In this document: positions 26,407 through 35,813 of the stretch, in pieces | Position numbering within the stretch: the first letter of the stretch is position 1 | Layout: each line of letters begins with the position of its first letter | Source: Lactiplantibacillus pentosus | Lineage (GTDB): Bacteria; Bacillota; Bacilli; Lactobacillales; Lactobacillaceae | Direction of reading: 5' to 3' | Assembly (NCBI RefSeq): GCF_003641185.1 | Contig: NZ_CP032757.1 | Location: 2,914,001-2,978,000 of the forward strand | Length of the DNA: 64,000 nt | Program-made: the position numbers and the translations under genes | The notes under the pieces: model-generated | Seen by the model: only the letters and a program-made list of their open reading frames with translations | What the model was told of the DNA's origin: nothing | Database searches by the model: none

Positions 26407-26513
26407 TTCTATCAATTTGAAATATATTGTGAATAAATCGAAGTGCGCGAGACACCTAATTGAGCGACCGGCACACATTGGCCTAGTCGCTATTGGCCAC
26501 TCACCTCGACAGA

Positions 26514-27167
26514 CTAAATCTTCACTTCATAATTGGTTCCCAACAGACCAACCACGGCACCTTCATTGGCCTCGTGACTTTCAGCATGGGCAATCAACCA
26601 CTTATCAGTGGCCAACAAGGCTGATTGAGCCTGATTTGCATCATCATTTAGCATCGAATTAACACCTTTGATCAGCGCAACCAAACACCGATAACCCTGG
26701 GCAGTCACCTGACATGGCGCATAGTGTAGTGTTGTCCCATATAACAAAATCATGGTATTCGCAGGAATCAAGAAGGCTTTTGTATCAGAGGTCTGATACT
26801 GATTGTTGCTCATTTCTCGGACATCACCGAAAAATAGTACAACGTCATTGGTGAACCAGTTGAGTTCCGGTGTCTGATGCCATTCTAAACAATTCATTTT
26901 ACTTGTATGCCCATTGCAATAACCAACCTGAATTGGTAAGCCACCGAATAGTTTGTTTTGAATCGTCGTACTTAAAGCTAACTGTTCAAGGGTTTTATCC
27001 GAGGCAACATACTCGTTATCTTGCTTCGGCATTGGGGTCGCCTTCAAAGCTGCCAGCGCCGCATCTGTATCCGAAAGTGTGATAATTTTAGCATACTGGT
27101 CGAATTCCAGATCAGTGACCTGATAAATATGATAGGTGGGATTCTTCTTTTGTAATAACTCAAGCAT
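26514..27167 (-). CDS. DUF4867 family protein (sugar-operon protein)
   Basis: 217 residues. LPIQVGYCNGHTSKMNCLEWH and the following ELNWF...VVLFFGDVREM and KAFLIPANTMILLYGTTLHYAPC segments match the DUF4867 family, a cupin-like fold repeatedly found in sugar operons. It is the last gene of the operon, 52 bases after the EIIC gene. A role as mutarotase or isomerase is possible, but none has been shown that I know of. Confidence 0.7.
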   Translation of the reverse strand: MLELLQKKNPTYHIYQVTDLEFDQYAKIITLSDTDAALAALKATPMPKQDNEYVASDKTLEQLALSTTIQNKLFGGLPIQVGYCNGHTSKMNCLEWHQTPELNWFTNDVVLFFGDVREMSNNQYQTSDTKAFLIPANTMILLYGTTLHYAPCQVTAQGYRCLVALIKGVNSMLNDDANQAQSALLATDKWLIAHAESHEANEGAVVGLLGTNYEVKI

Positions 27168-27219
27168 TTCAATTTCTCCTAACTAATTAACTGCAGCAAC
27201 ATTAATCGTTCGCCAGTTA

Positions 27220-28482
27220 TCAAAAAACATGTCCTAATAATTGTGATAACTTAATTGCGAGCCAGCCCAACGGATTCGTCACCGCCGAATTCATACTAAT
27301 AATTTCGGACGTTCCGGTGGGTACCGTTGCTCCGGTCATATGCGCTGCCGCGGTGTAAAACGAAGCGACGTCGGTCCCGATGTACAAAATCAACGCCATC
27401 ATAATCGTTCCGGCAATAACCATCCGCAACAAATCCTTCTTGAGATAAGCGGCCATCATTGGCAAAATGAAAATAATTGACGACAAGTCCACCATCGGTA
27501 AAACACGGTTGCCGGATAGAACAACGGCCAACAATAGCGTAATCGGAATGAGAATCAGTCCAGTCGCCATGACTGATGGATCACCAGCCATCAGAGCAAC
27601 ATCCATCCCAATGAAGATTTCCCTATCCGGATATTTGGCCTTCAGCATCTTTTCAACCGCATCACGAATAATCTTCAGGCCTTCCATCAAAATATCCACC
27701 ATTTTAGGCAACAACAACATGGAGGCACTGACTTTAACCGCCAAATCCATGACTTTGGGGGCTGAAAATCCGGCTAGTACACCAATCAAGACGCCTAAAA
27801 TAAAGCCAATAACTAATGGTTCTCCCAAAACACCAAACCGTTTGTTAATTTGGGCTGAACTTAATTTGACCTTATTTAGACCTGGAATCCGGTCAACGAC
27901 CCAATTAACCAGCAACGCCAAGAGAATCCAAGGGCTGTTGGTGAGATGTGGAAATGAGAGCCCCGCCATATTGAACTGCTTCTGAATCGTTGGCCCAGTC
28001 CAATCCGCGACTTTTAACATCAGCACGAATAGTAGCAGCATAATCACGAAAGCAATGACAAAGCTACCTGAAGCAACATACATGACCGTCCCAACGACTA
28101 AGAAAATCCAATAATTAAAAATATCAATGTCCATCGTTTTGGTGAATTTGACCACGAACAATAAGATATTTAATAGTAGGAATACAAACACGGCTAAGGG
28201 CATGAGCGCTGAGCTCCAACCAATCTGTGACGCATTCGCCCAACCGGTATCCAACACGGTCAGGTGAACGCCAAACCGCTTCACCATTGCACTGGTTGCC
28301 GGTCCTAAATTATCAAGCAGCAAGTCGATCACCATGTTTAATCCGGTAAAACCGACGCCGACTAATAACGCGGCTTCAAAAGCCTTGCCAATCTTAACGC
28401 GAAATAGTAGGCCGATGACGAAGAAAATAATTGGCATTAAGACGGGTGCACCCAGTGAAATCACTGACTTCAAGACACTCAT
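27220..28482 (-). CDS. PTS galactitol-type EIIC membrane protein without partner IIA/IIB
   Basis: 420 residues, about 11 hydrophobic segments, of the GatC family: VLMPIIFFVIGLLFRVKIGKA opens it, followed by a galactitol EIIC core (LGEPLVIGFILGVLIGVLAGF). Its start overlaps the stop of the FGGY kinase by 4 bases. No EIIA or EIIB gene is in the operon, while a separate sugar kinase is. So it either works with IIA/IIB coded elsewhere or imports the free sugar as a stand-alone carrier. The latter would explain the need for the kinase. Confidence 0.85.
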   Translation of the reverse strand: MSVLKSVISLGAPVLMPIIFFVIGLLFRVKIGKAFEAALLVGVGFTGLNMVIDLLLDNLGPATSAMVKRFGVHLTVLDTGWANASQIGWSSALMPLAVFVFLLLNILLFVVKFTKTMDIDIFNYWIFLVVGTVMYVASGSFVIAFVIMLLLFVLMLKVADWTGPTIQKQFNMAGLSFPHLTNSPWILLALLVNWVVDRIPGLNKVKLSSAQINKRFGVLGEPLVIGFILGVLIGVLAGFSAPKVMDLAVKVSASMLLLPKMVDILMEGLKIIRDAVEKMLKAKYPDREIFIGMDVALMAGDPSVMATGLILIPITLLLAVVLSGNRVLPMVDLSSIIFILPMMAAYLKKDLLRMVIAGTIMMALILYIGTDVASFYTAAAHMTGATVPTGTSEIISMNSAVTNPLGWLAIKLSQLLGHVF

Positions 28483-29978
28483 ACCGTTGCCTCAACATTC
28501 TGCACCTGACAAACTTGCGCAATCGCTTGTCGCCATTGAGTTAATATAGCCTGTCTTCTGGTCGAATCCATCGAACGATGATATTCATGATAGCGCAGGA
28601 CTGTATTAAGTTTTAAGTTGCCATAAACCGTTAACGCGCGCCCGGCGCAGTAAGCAACCCCAAACGCACTCAATTCTTCAATATCCGGGACGTCGACGAT
28701 CACATCTGACATATCACTTTGAAATTGCATTAAATAGCCATTAGCCGTAACGCCGCCGTCCACTTTCAGAATTTGCGTCTTGATGCCGAGTTTCTCATCA
28801 ATCGCTGTCAGAATATCATTGATTTGAAACGCGATCGAATTCAGTGCTGCCCGAACGACTTCCGGTCGCCCAGTCGTACGCGTCATCCCCGTTAACGTCG
28901 CTTTCGCTCTTGAATCCCAATACGGTGCCCCAAGTCCCGAAAATGCGGGTACTAAACAAGTTTGATCTTCTGGGACTGCCTGGCGTGCCAATGATTCAGC
29001 TTGATTAGCCGAATCGATCAGCTTCAAATCGTGTACCAGCCAGCGAATGACGGCACCCGCATAATTAATATTGCCTTCTGCAACGTAGGTCATCCGCCCA
29101 TTTATTTTCCAGCCAATCGAGGTCACAACGTCGTTAGATTGCACGGGTTGATCACCAATATTCATCATGACTGATGAACCCGTACCAATCGTGGCTTTCA
29201 CGTCCCCCACGGATTCACAGCCTTGACCATACAAGGCCGCCTGAGAGTCGCCTAACATGCAGTGGATCGGTAATGGTTTCGGAAAAATGCCATCGAAATC
29301 CGTCTCACCAAACAGCGCATTCGACTGTTCAATCGATGCCAATGCGTCAATCGGGACGCCAAATGCGTCACACAACTGCTGATCCCACTGGACACTGTGA
29401 ATATCTAGTAACTGCGTCCGCGACGCATTTGACGGTTCCGTCTTGAACTGTTTGCCATGGGTCAAGCGGTATAACAACCAACTATCCATCGTTCCCATGC
29501 ACAAGTTATGCTGTTGGGCGGCGGATTTGACTGCCGGCACATTTGACAGCATCCAAGATAACTTGGCCGCAGTGAAATAAGGGGATAAGGTCAGCCCCGT
29601 CTTAGCTTTGACCGCTTCGGCCAAGCCCGCTCGCTGCAGCTGTTCTACGATATCGACAGCGCGATCATCTTGCCAGACGATTGCTTTAGTTAGCGATTTA
29701 CCGGTGCCTTTTGCCCAAGCCGCGGCTGTTTCCCGTTGAACAGACAGCCCCACGCCAACGATTTCCTGCAATGGGACACCCGCATGTTGAACCAGGTCAT
29801 TCATGAGTAGAATCACGTTTTGATAAATTTCGTCCAGATCATGACTGACCCAGCCATCCTTATTAATCAATTGCGCATGACTTCGTGACTGCTTATAAAC
29901 AATGTTCCCCAAATCATCAAATAATAACGCCTTAGTCCCCTGTGTACTTTGGTCAATGCCAATCACATAGTTACTCAT
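28479..29978 (-). CDS. FGGY family carbohydrate kinase (xylulokinase-like)
   Basis: 499 residues from the ATG at 29978. The N-terminal phosphate motif YVIGIDQSTQGTKALLFD, the KIVWQDDRA-like AIVWQDDRAVD, the TIGTGSSVMMNI ATP region and the KVDGGVTANGYLMQFQSDM segment are those of FGGY kinases. It phosphorylates a ketopentose or similar ketose. Together with the isomerase and split transketolase upstream, it would feed a sugar phosphate to the transketolase. The exact sugar is not known; D-xylulose, D-apulose and other ketoses are candidates. Confidence 0.88.
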   Translation of the reverse strand: MSNYVIGIDQSTQGTKALLFDDLGNIVYKQSRSHAQLINKDGWVSHDLDEIYQNVILLMNDLVQHAGVPLQEIVGVGLSVQRETAAAWAKGTGKSLTKAIVWQDDRAVDIVEQLQRAGLAEAVKAKTGLTLSPYFTAAKLSWMLSNVPAVKSAAQQHNLCMGTMDSWLLYRLTHGKQFKTEPSNASRTQLLDIHSVQWDQQLCDAFGVPIDALASIEQSNALFGETDFDGIFPKPLPIHCMLGDSQAALYGQGCESVGDVKATIGTGSSVMMNIGDQPVQSNDVVTSIGWKINGRMTYVAEGNINYAGAVIRWLVHDLKLIDSANQAESLARQAVPEDQTCLVPAFSGLGAPYWDSRAKATLTGMTRTTGRPEVVRAALNSIAFQINDILTAIDEKLGIKTQILKVDGGVTANGYLMQFQSDMSDVIVDVPDIEELSAFGVAYCAGRALTVYGNLKLNTVLRYHEYHRSMDSTRRQAILTQWRQAIAQVCQVQNVEATV

Positions 29979-30068
29979 TATTTTCACCAACCTTTTCATC
30001 TTACAAATAAGGACAGCTACCTGCTGAAATCCAGAAGCTGCCCGATTAATTCAATTCAAAAATTTCAC

Positions 30069-31013
30069 TTATTGATTTAAGTTCGCCATAATGCGTTTAG
30101 TCAGGCTTTGTTCATCCAAGCCGTAATGTGCAAACACTTCAGCTTGGGTCCCCGCAATTGCCGGTTCATCTGGGAAACCAGCAATATCCACGCGGGTATC
30201 GCCACGAATAGCTAGCTCCTCAGCTACTGCCGAACCTAGGCCACCATAGATAGAATGTTCTTCAATCGTGGTAATTAAGTTGACTTGGTCAGCGACTTGA
30301 TTGAGTAACGCGCGATCCAATGGTTTAACACTCACCAAATCGATTACTTTGGCTTGGACGCCTTGTTCTGCTAATTTGCGTGCAGTCCGCACCGCGATTT
30401 GAACAGTTTCGCCCGCTGCCACTAAGGCCACATCGTTACCATTATCCATCACGATATTGGCCTTGCCGGGGCCACGAAAGGCTTGTTGCTGGTTCTCATA
30501 AATGTCTGGTAACGCTTGCTTGCCAATCCGCACGTAAGCCGGGTGATCAGACTTCGCTAAATACTGCATCAACCCACGAGTTTGGTACTCATCAGCGGGC
30601 ATGTACACTTCCAAATTGGGCAATGCGCGGGTAATCGCTAGGTCTTGTAACGAATGATGGGTATTTCCCAACACACTATACGAATTACCACCTGAAATAC
30701 CGATCAACTTAACGTTGGTATCCGAATAAGTGACATCAACTTTGACCTGTTCAATGCTCCGCATGGTCAAAAATGCGGCGGGTGAGAAGACAAATGGCCG
30801 TTTGCCACTATGGGCCAAACCGGCGCCGACCGTCACAGAATTCTGTTCCGCGATACCCATCTCAACCAGTTGATCAGGTAATTGCGTTGCAAATGGCGTT
30901 AGTGACGCTGAACCGCGGGAATCACTAGTCAGCGCTAAAATATTATGATCTTGATTAGCCGCAGTAATTAATTCATCGCAAATTACTGAACCGACTTTTG
31001 CACTCTTAGTCAT
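30069..31013 (-). CDS. Transketolase, C-terminal subunit (split type)
   Basis: 314 residues from the ATG at 31013 (after GGGAGG). It carries the pyrimidine-binding and C-terminal transketolase domains: VEMGIAEQNSVTVGAGLAHSG with the catalytic Glu, YSVLGNTHHSLQDLAI, then a C-terminal domain with TTIEEHSIYGGLGSAVAEEL. The two-subunit form is common in bacterial accessory sugar operons. It overlaps the N-terminal subunit gene by 8 bases, so the two are translated together. Confidence 0.9.
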   Translation of the reverse strand: MTKSAKVGSVICDELITAANQDHNILALTSDSRGSASLTPFATQLPDQLVEMGIAEQNSVTVGAGLAHSGKRPFVFSPAAFLTMRSIEQVKVDVTYSDTNVKLIGISGGNSYSVLGNTHHSLQDLAITRALPNLEVYMPADEYQTRGLMQYLAKSDHPAYVRIGKQALPDIYENQQQAFRGPGKANIVMDNGNDVALVAAGETVQIAVRTARKLAEQGVQAKVIDLVSVKPLDRALLNQVADQVNLITTIEEHSIYGGLGSAVAEELAIRGDTRVDIAGFPDEPAIAGTQAEVFAHYGLDEQSLTKRIMANLNQ

Positions 31014-31836
31014 TTTGTAACCTCCCAATTACCGCATCCAGTTCATCTAATCCTTGTTGATATTGGGCAGCAGTTGGAACTTTATGATGCCATTCTGCCC
31101 GATTTTCAGCGAAACTAATGCCACGGCCCTTAATCGTGTCAGCTAAAATCAGTTTGGGCCGCAGTGGCGTATTCGGTGTTTCCAATGCATCGACCAACTG
31201 TGCCATATCATTGCCGTCAATCTCGATGACGTCAAAGCCGAAAGCCCGATATTTATCCGCCAATGGTTCACTATTCATCACTTCAGCAGTCGGCCCACTG
31301 ATTTGTAATCGATTGTGATCAATAATCGCCGTTAGATTATCCAGCTCAAAACTACCCGCGGCCATTGCAGCTTCCCAAACAGAACCCTCTGCTTGTTCAC
31401 CGTCACCCATCAAGGTGTAAACGTGATAATCCTGATGATCTAGCTTAGCCGCCTTCGCAATCCCGACACTTAGCCCGAGTCCATGACCCAACGATCCGGT
31501 ATTCAACTCAATGCCGTTAACATGGTTGGTCGGATGGCCAATATATGGCGAGTCATATTGAGAATAAGTTTCCAAATCGCTTTTCGGGAAATAGCCCCGG
31601 TCTGCCAACACGTTATACAAAACTTCAACCGCATGGCCTTTCGATTGAATATACCGATCTCGATTATCATCATTAAAAGTCTCCGGCGTCTGGTCCATGA
31701 CCGCATAATATAACGCGACCAAAATGTCCGTACATGATAAATCCGAACCAGTATGACCAGTCTTGGCTTGATAAATCATTTGCCAGGTGGCGCGTCGGAT
31801 TTGTGCCGCTTTCAGCTTAAGTTCATCAATTCTCAA
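31006..31836 (-). CDS. Transketolase, N-terminal subunit (split type)
   Basis: 276 residues, thiamine diphosphate-binding half: GHTGSDLSCTDILVALYY, YIGHPTNHVNGIELNTGSLGHG, then the TPP motif VYTLMGDGEQAEGSVWEAAM (GDG to N) with DNLTAIIDHNRLQISG. The start is TTG, 9 bases after AAAGGAG, since no ATG in frame fits. It acts as a dimer with the following subunit to transfer a two-carbon unit from a ketose phosphate. Confidence 0.9.
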   Translation of the reverse strand: MRIDELKLKAAQIRRATWQMIYQAKTGHTGSDLSCTDILVALYYAVMDQTPETFNDDNRDRYIQSKGHAVEVLYNVLADRGYFPKSDLETYSQYDSPYIGHPTNHVNGIELNTGSLGHGLGLSVGIAKAAKLDHQDYHVYTLMGDGEQAEGSVWEAAMAAGSFELDNLTAIIDHNRLQISGPTAEVMNSEPLADKYRAFGFDVIEIDGNDMAQLVDALETPNTPLRPKLILADTIKGRGISFAENRAEWHHKVPTAAQYQQGLDELDAVIGRLQND

Positions 31837-31850
31837 ATTAATCTGCTCCT

Positions 31851-33278
31851 TTACTTAACGATCGACTTAATATCACCGCGTAAGTATGCCTTGACATCAT
31901 CTTCAATTGGATCGTAGAAGTCGGGTGTCACGCCAAGGTACTTGCAAGCTTCATATAGGACGGGTACAACATCCGCGCGAACCGCTGCCATATGGTGAAT
32001 GTATGGGCCGTAGACCAACTTGGTTTCAAAACGATTTAGGTTAGCGAATTGTAACCATAAGTACGTCCCTTGTTCGTAAGGCCCTTCGCAGGACTTGGCA
32101 TTACCTAGCAATAAATTGTATTGGCCATTATCGCCGTCAAACCGGCATAACGTGTACTCACCATCTTGGGCTTGAAGTGCAACTGAGCCAGGATAATCAA
32201 ACACAAAATGTGATTTTGGCAATGATGGCTTGTTCTTAGCCGTTGAGAATGGGAAGACACCTAAATGTTGTAATAATTCACCATTTGGATTTTCTGGGTG
32301 GCGACAGTTGACATCCGCGAAGATCGCCTTTTGATCACCCATGGTTGCCGCTTCCACTAATAATTCAGAAATCACACCATGAATATCCGTTTCACAGGTC
32401 ACTGGTGTGCCTTCATCTTGAAGTAAGGATTCAGAGGCATACGGTAAAATACCGATTTCGTCTTGGAGTGCCGTCCAACATTGAATCGCCCCCGCATTGC
32501 AGCCGTATTCCGTCATTTTATGTGATAACGCGACCTTCAACGCCGCCACCATATTTAAATCCTTGTCACTAATATCGATATCGGCGACTTGCTTTAAGGT
32601 CGCAATCGTGGTCTCAATCTCAGCTGAATGCTTAGCTTGTAAGTCATGAATTTCTTCAACTAGTTCAGTCATTGGAATTGGGGACAATGAAATATTGAAT
32701 TTTTCTAGCAATTCCCCTTCGTTGACCATCGTCGACCAGAAATCAAACGGCCGTGGCCCAACTTGCAAGATGCGCGTATTTTTGAACGTCTTGACGATAT
32801 TGCATACTTTAATAAAATCATTAACACCGCGTTCGAATTCGGGATCATCGATGTCTACGTTAACTAAGTACGTAAAAGGAATCTGGAATCGGCGTAACAC
32901 TTTACCGATTGCGAATAATCCGCACTGGGTATCGCGCAGACGTGAGCCGTCCGCTGCCGGTGCTTCATCTTTCGGTCCCCACAGCAAGACTGGAACGTCC
33001 AATTTTTTGGCTAACCGGGCACATTCATATTCAGTCCCAAAGTTTTCATTGGCGAGAAACAGGCCATCAATTTTTTCGGCGTTAAACTTAGCGGCAATTT
33101 TTTCCATGCCAGCGTCATCGTAGAGCAGTCCATCATCATTGACTTCCTTGATGTCAACATAATTGACACCCATTTTATCTAATTTATCCCGCGTTAAATT
33201 TGCGTATTCGATCGCAGCATCTGCAGAAAAAATGTTTCGCCGTGTGGGTGCAAATCCAAGCTTAATTGATTGTGTCAT
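31851..33278 (-). CDS. L-fucose/L-arabinose isomerase superfamily protein
   Basis: 475 residues from the ATG at 33278 (TTGGAGG upstream). It begins MTQSIKLGFAPTRRNIFSAD and shows ANENFGTEYECARLAKKL, PVLLWGPKDEAPAADGSRL and, late, YGCNAGAIQCWTAL and THGVISEL-like DIHGVISELLVEAA segments with Glu/Asp/His ligands, as in FucI-type isomerases. It is first in the operon and should convert an aldose to a ketose for the FGGY kinase. The substrate is unassigned: it is clearly not AraA or a plain FucI. Confidence 0.75.
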   Translation of the reverse strand: MTQSIKLGFAPTRRNIFSADAAIEYANLTRDKLDKMGVNYVDIKEVNDDGLLYDDAGMEKIAAKFNAEKIDGLFLANENFGTEYECARLAKKLDVPVLLWGPKDEAPAADGSRLRDTQCGLFAIGKVLRRFQIPFTYLVNVDIDDPEFERGVNDFIKVCNIVKTFKNTRILQVGPRPFDFWSTMVNEGELLEKFNISLSPIPMTELVEEIHDLQAKHSAEIETTIATLKQVADIDISDKDLNMVAALKVALSHKMTEYGCNAGAIQCWTALQDEIGILPYASESLLQDEGTPVTCETDIHGVISELLVEAATMGDQKAIFADVNCRHPENPNGELLQHLGVFPFSTAKNKPSLPKSHFVFDYPGSVALQAQDGEYTLCRFDGDNGQYNLLLGNAKSCEGPYEQGTYLWLQFANLNRFETKLVYGPYIHHMAAVRADVVPVLYEACKYLGVTPDFYDPIEDDVKAYLRGDIKSIVK

Positions 33279-33298
33279 AATGAAACCTCCAATGTATT

Positions 33299-33312
33299 TG
33301 TTATCGCTTACA
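33299..33312. promoter_or_regulatory. cre site (CcpA) in the operon leader
   Basis: TGTTATCGCTTACA matches the TGWAANCGNTNWCA consensus at 13 of 14 positions. It lies just downstream of the operon -10 box on the minus strand, a repressing position. Confidence 0.75.
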
Positions 33313-33318
33313 AATTCA

Positions 33319-33347
33319 ATTCTAAAATGACTACTAAAATAGCTCAA
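33319..33347 (-). promoter_or_regulatory. Promoter of the isomerase-kinase-transketolase operon
   Basis: Minus-strand TTGAGC (33347-33342), a 17-base spacer and TAGAAT (33324-33319). The -35 lies in AATAGCTCAAC, a motif repeated in the terminator of the LacI gene, which suggests an operator. Confidence 0.6.
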
Positions 33348-33353
33348 CCAAAT

Positions 33354-33382
33354 TTGCTAGTTTTGCTTTAGTTAAGTATAAT
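33354..33382 (+). promoter_or_regulatory. Promoter of the LacI-family regulator
   Basis: TTGCTA, a 17-base spacer and TATAAT (33377-33382), back to back with the operon promoter. Confidence 0.7.
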
Positions 33383-33406
33383 TTTAGTTGCAAAGGAGAT
33401 CATCAG

Positions 33407-34417
33407 ATGGCGATTAAAATCAGTGACATTGCCAAAATTGCGGGGGTCTCAAAGGCATCCGTTTCATTGGCACTTAACGAAAAACCTGGCATCAGCGACC
33501 AGACCAGAACTAAAATTATTAAAATTGCGAAAGAACACGGTTACCAGCCACTGCGAAAAAAGCGGGCTGACATTACCAGTAACCTCGGCACCGTCACCTT
33601 TCTCGTCGTGACAACGAGCGGCGTGGTCAAGAGTAACTATCGGACACTGCCCTTCTTTAATTTGCTGATTTCGTGTCTATCCGCCGAGGTTGGCGCACTT
33701 AATGGCAGTTTAAAAACGATCACGATCAACCAAGAGGAACTCGGCCAACGCATTGGCGAACTCAAAACGACCGCGACCAGCTTCTTAGTGCTCGGAACCG
33801 ACCTCAATCAAGAAAATACTGAACTATTAAAGAAGCATCTCAAACACGTGGTTTTTCTCGACACCTACTTCGAAGATATCGATGCTGATTTTGTAACGAT
33901 GGATAACTATCAGGGCGCAAAAATGGCCGGAAAGTACATCTTAAGTCAGGGCTATCGCGAAATCGGCTACTTTGCGTCAGATAAGATCATGTCCAACTTT
34001 GCTGAACGTAGACGCGGTTTTCGGGCCGCATTAAAAGAAGCCGGCGTCTCGATCAGTAACGATAACTTCTATTTCATTTCGCCCACAGAAACCAATCCGA
34101 ACGGCCTCAATATGGATCGCTTCATGCACCACCAGTTACCACGTGCGATTTTTTGCGAAGACGACTATATCGCCTTGCGCCTGTTGAAGATTGCACGTCA
34201 GGCTAAGCTCAGTATTCCTAATCAACTCGCAATCATGGGATTTGACGATATTTACGAAGGCACTCTCGTTACCCCGGAATTATCAACGGTGCATGTCCCA
34301 ATTGAGCAAATTGCCCATCAAGCACTTCAGCAACTTTTAGATCAATTTCTCCATCCCCAACGGATGCCATTGAAAGTTTTAATTGCCACTCAAATCGTTG
34401 AAAGACAATCACTGTAA
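33407..34417 (+). CDS. LacI family transcriptional regulator
   Basis: 336 residues. ISDIAKIAGVSKASVSLALN is the LacI helix-turn-helix and hinge. The effector domain follows, with MAGKYILSQGYREIGYFAS and LAIMGFDDIYEGTLVTPELSTVHVP as usual. It is divergent from the isomerase-led operon, with overlapping control region, and is its probable local repressor; CcpA acts through the cre site. AAAGGAG precedes the ATG. The DNA motif ATAGCTCAAC in the control region and again in its own terminator may be its target. Confidence 0.9.
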   Translation: MAIKISDIAKIAGVSKASVSLALNEKPGISDQTRTKIIKIAKEHGYQPLRKKRADITSNLGTVTFLVVTTSGVVKSNYRTLPFFNLLISCLSAEVGALNGSLKTITINQEELGQRIGELKTTATSFLVLGTDLNQENTELLKKHLKHVVFLDTYFEDIDADFVTMDNYQGAKMAGKYILSQGYREIGYFASDKIMSNFAERRRGFRAALKEAGVSISNDNFYFISPTETNPNGLNMDRFMHHQLPRAIFCEDDYIALRLLKIARQAKLSIPNQLAIMGFDDIYEGTLVTPELSTVHVPIEQIAHQALQQLLDQFLHPQRMPLKVLIATQIVERQSL

Positions 34418-34466
34418 AAAAATAGCTCAACTAAACTTAAAGATAAGTTTAGTTGAGCTATTTTTT
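34416..34466. terminator. Bidirectional terminator with operator-like arms
   Basis: Perfect 18-bp inverted repeat (34421-34438 and 34445-34462) beginning AATAGCTCAACTAAAC, 6-base loop, A-run left and T-run right. The arm contains ATAGCTCAAC, as in the operon promoter at 33340-33349. Confidence 0.9.
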
Positions 34467-34483
34467 AGTCCGATACTAATTGT

Positions 34484-35578
34484 CTAAACCACTTCCAACT
34501 GGAGCTGCCGTGATTCGACCCACTTAGCAGCGACCAGTACCCGGTAGAGCACAATTGAAATGACTGCTGGCATGACCACACCAGTTAGGAGATAGACCAT
34601 GAAACTGTTGAAGTTGGTGGAAGCCAAAGAAATCGGCGCAATCAACGAGTTTAAGCCTAAACCAGCCAACTTATAGCTGGTAGAAAAATGAAAGACGATC
34701 GTCGCCACCGGTGCGGAAATCACGGCCGCGACCATTGGTGGAATCGCTAAACGCGGGTTAACGATCAAATTGGGAAATTGGACCTTGGGCGTGATGATTC
34801 CCTGCGCAATGTTAGCACCGAGATTGTTTTGCCGAAATGACATGATCGTGAAGCCGACGAATTGTGCCGTCGTTCCAATCAAGGCTGCCCCTGACGAAAC
34901 GGGATCCAACATGACCGCCACGGCTAGCGCAGCTGATGAGGCTGGGGTCATCAAGAATAAGGCCCAAGCTAACGAAACTGCCATCGACCCAATCAATGGG
35001 TTCACCTTCATTGACGTTGCAATGAACTTGCTCAACCACACCAAGGCCGGCGTCGTCACTGCCGCTAAGCCTAAACCAACCACGGCACCGACAAAGGTTG
35101 CGGCCAATGGGACCAGCATCATATCTAGCGGCGTCTTTCCAGTTAAATAATTACCGACCAAGACGGCTACTAATCCGGCAGCAACGGCCGAAATCGGTTG
35201 ACCAGTCGTAAAAATCGAACTTTGCGCCGCTTGTGCCAAAGTATGGCCCGTCGCCGTCACCCCGTTCGTCGCTGATTGTGAAAAGAAGACGGCGTTCGCA
35301 CCAATCGTCGACGAAATCATCGCACTAAACGTGACTAAGGTATTACTGTTGAGCATCGTCGCAATCGCAACGCCAAAGGCTGGCCCTAATAACACTTGCG
35401 CAATTGCGCCCACTTGATATAATGCCGTCCAGTGAACAAAATTCGCCAACGACTGTAACAAGAGGCCAATTCCCAAACAAACTAAAATAGCATTAGAAAC
35501 ACCAGCTGAAACTTTATAAACGTAATCCATGGTACTCATCTTATGTGTCGCGGTATCCGCGTTAGTGGTTGCTTCCAT
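34484..35578 (-). CDS. PTS EIIC-like integral membrane protein (PTS_EIIC_2 type)
   Basis: 364 residues with 8-10 hydrophobic segments. YVYKVSAGVSNAILVCLGIGL, GEPIDW-free but EIIC-like loops, NPLIGSMAVSLAWALF and FRQNNLGANIAQGIITPKVQ match the stand-alone EIIC-type membrane family (PF13303). No IIA or IIB accompanies it. It is a single gene convergent with the LacI regulator. Substrate and energy coupling unknown. Confidence 0.75.
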   Translation of the reverse strand: MEATTNADTATHKMSTMDYVYKVSAGVSNAILVCLGIGLLLQSLANFVHWTALYQVGAIAQVLLGPAFGVAIATMLNSNTLVTFSAMISSTIGANAVFFSQSATNGVTATGHTLAQAAQSSIFTTGQPISAVAAGLVAVLVGNYLTGKTPLDMMLVPLAATFVGAVVGLGLAAVTTPALVWLSKFIATSMKVNPLIGSMAVSLAWALFLMTPASSAALAVAVMLDPVSSGAALIGTTAQFVGFTIMSFRQNNLGANIAQGIITPKVQFPNLIVNPRLAIPPMVAAVISAPVATIVFHFSTSYKLAGLGLNSLIAPISLASTNFNSFMVYLLTGVVMPAVISIVLYRVLVAAKWVESRQLQLEVV

Positions 35579-35813
35579 ATGTAATCCTCCTGCATTTTAA
35601 TTAATAAGATTATGATTAGAGAAATGTGAGAATGGTTCTATTTAACCACGCGGCCTGAAAATTGTCAACGCCATTTTCATGATTTAGTCGCTCACTTTAC
35701 TAAGGTCAACGTCCATTGAGCCTAAACGGCGATTTTAGTGCTTTGCAGCCAGCGCCGGGCGCCCTAAAACATAACCTTACGCGTTGTGCTAGTTATTCTT
35801 TAGCATTAAAGAT
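35579..35813. other. Upstream region of the EIIC-like gene
   Basis: About 235 bases with no gene. CATGATTTAGTC at 35679-35690 resembles the terminal motif of the adjacent structured element (GATTTARTC). The rest shows nothing I can name. Confidence 0.3.
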
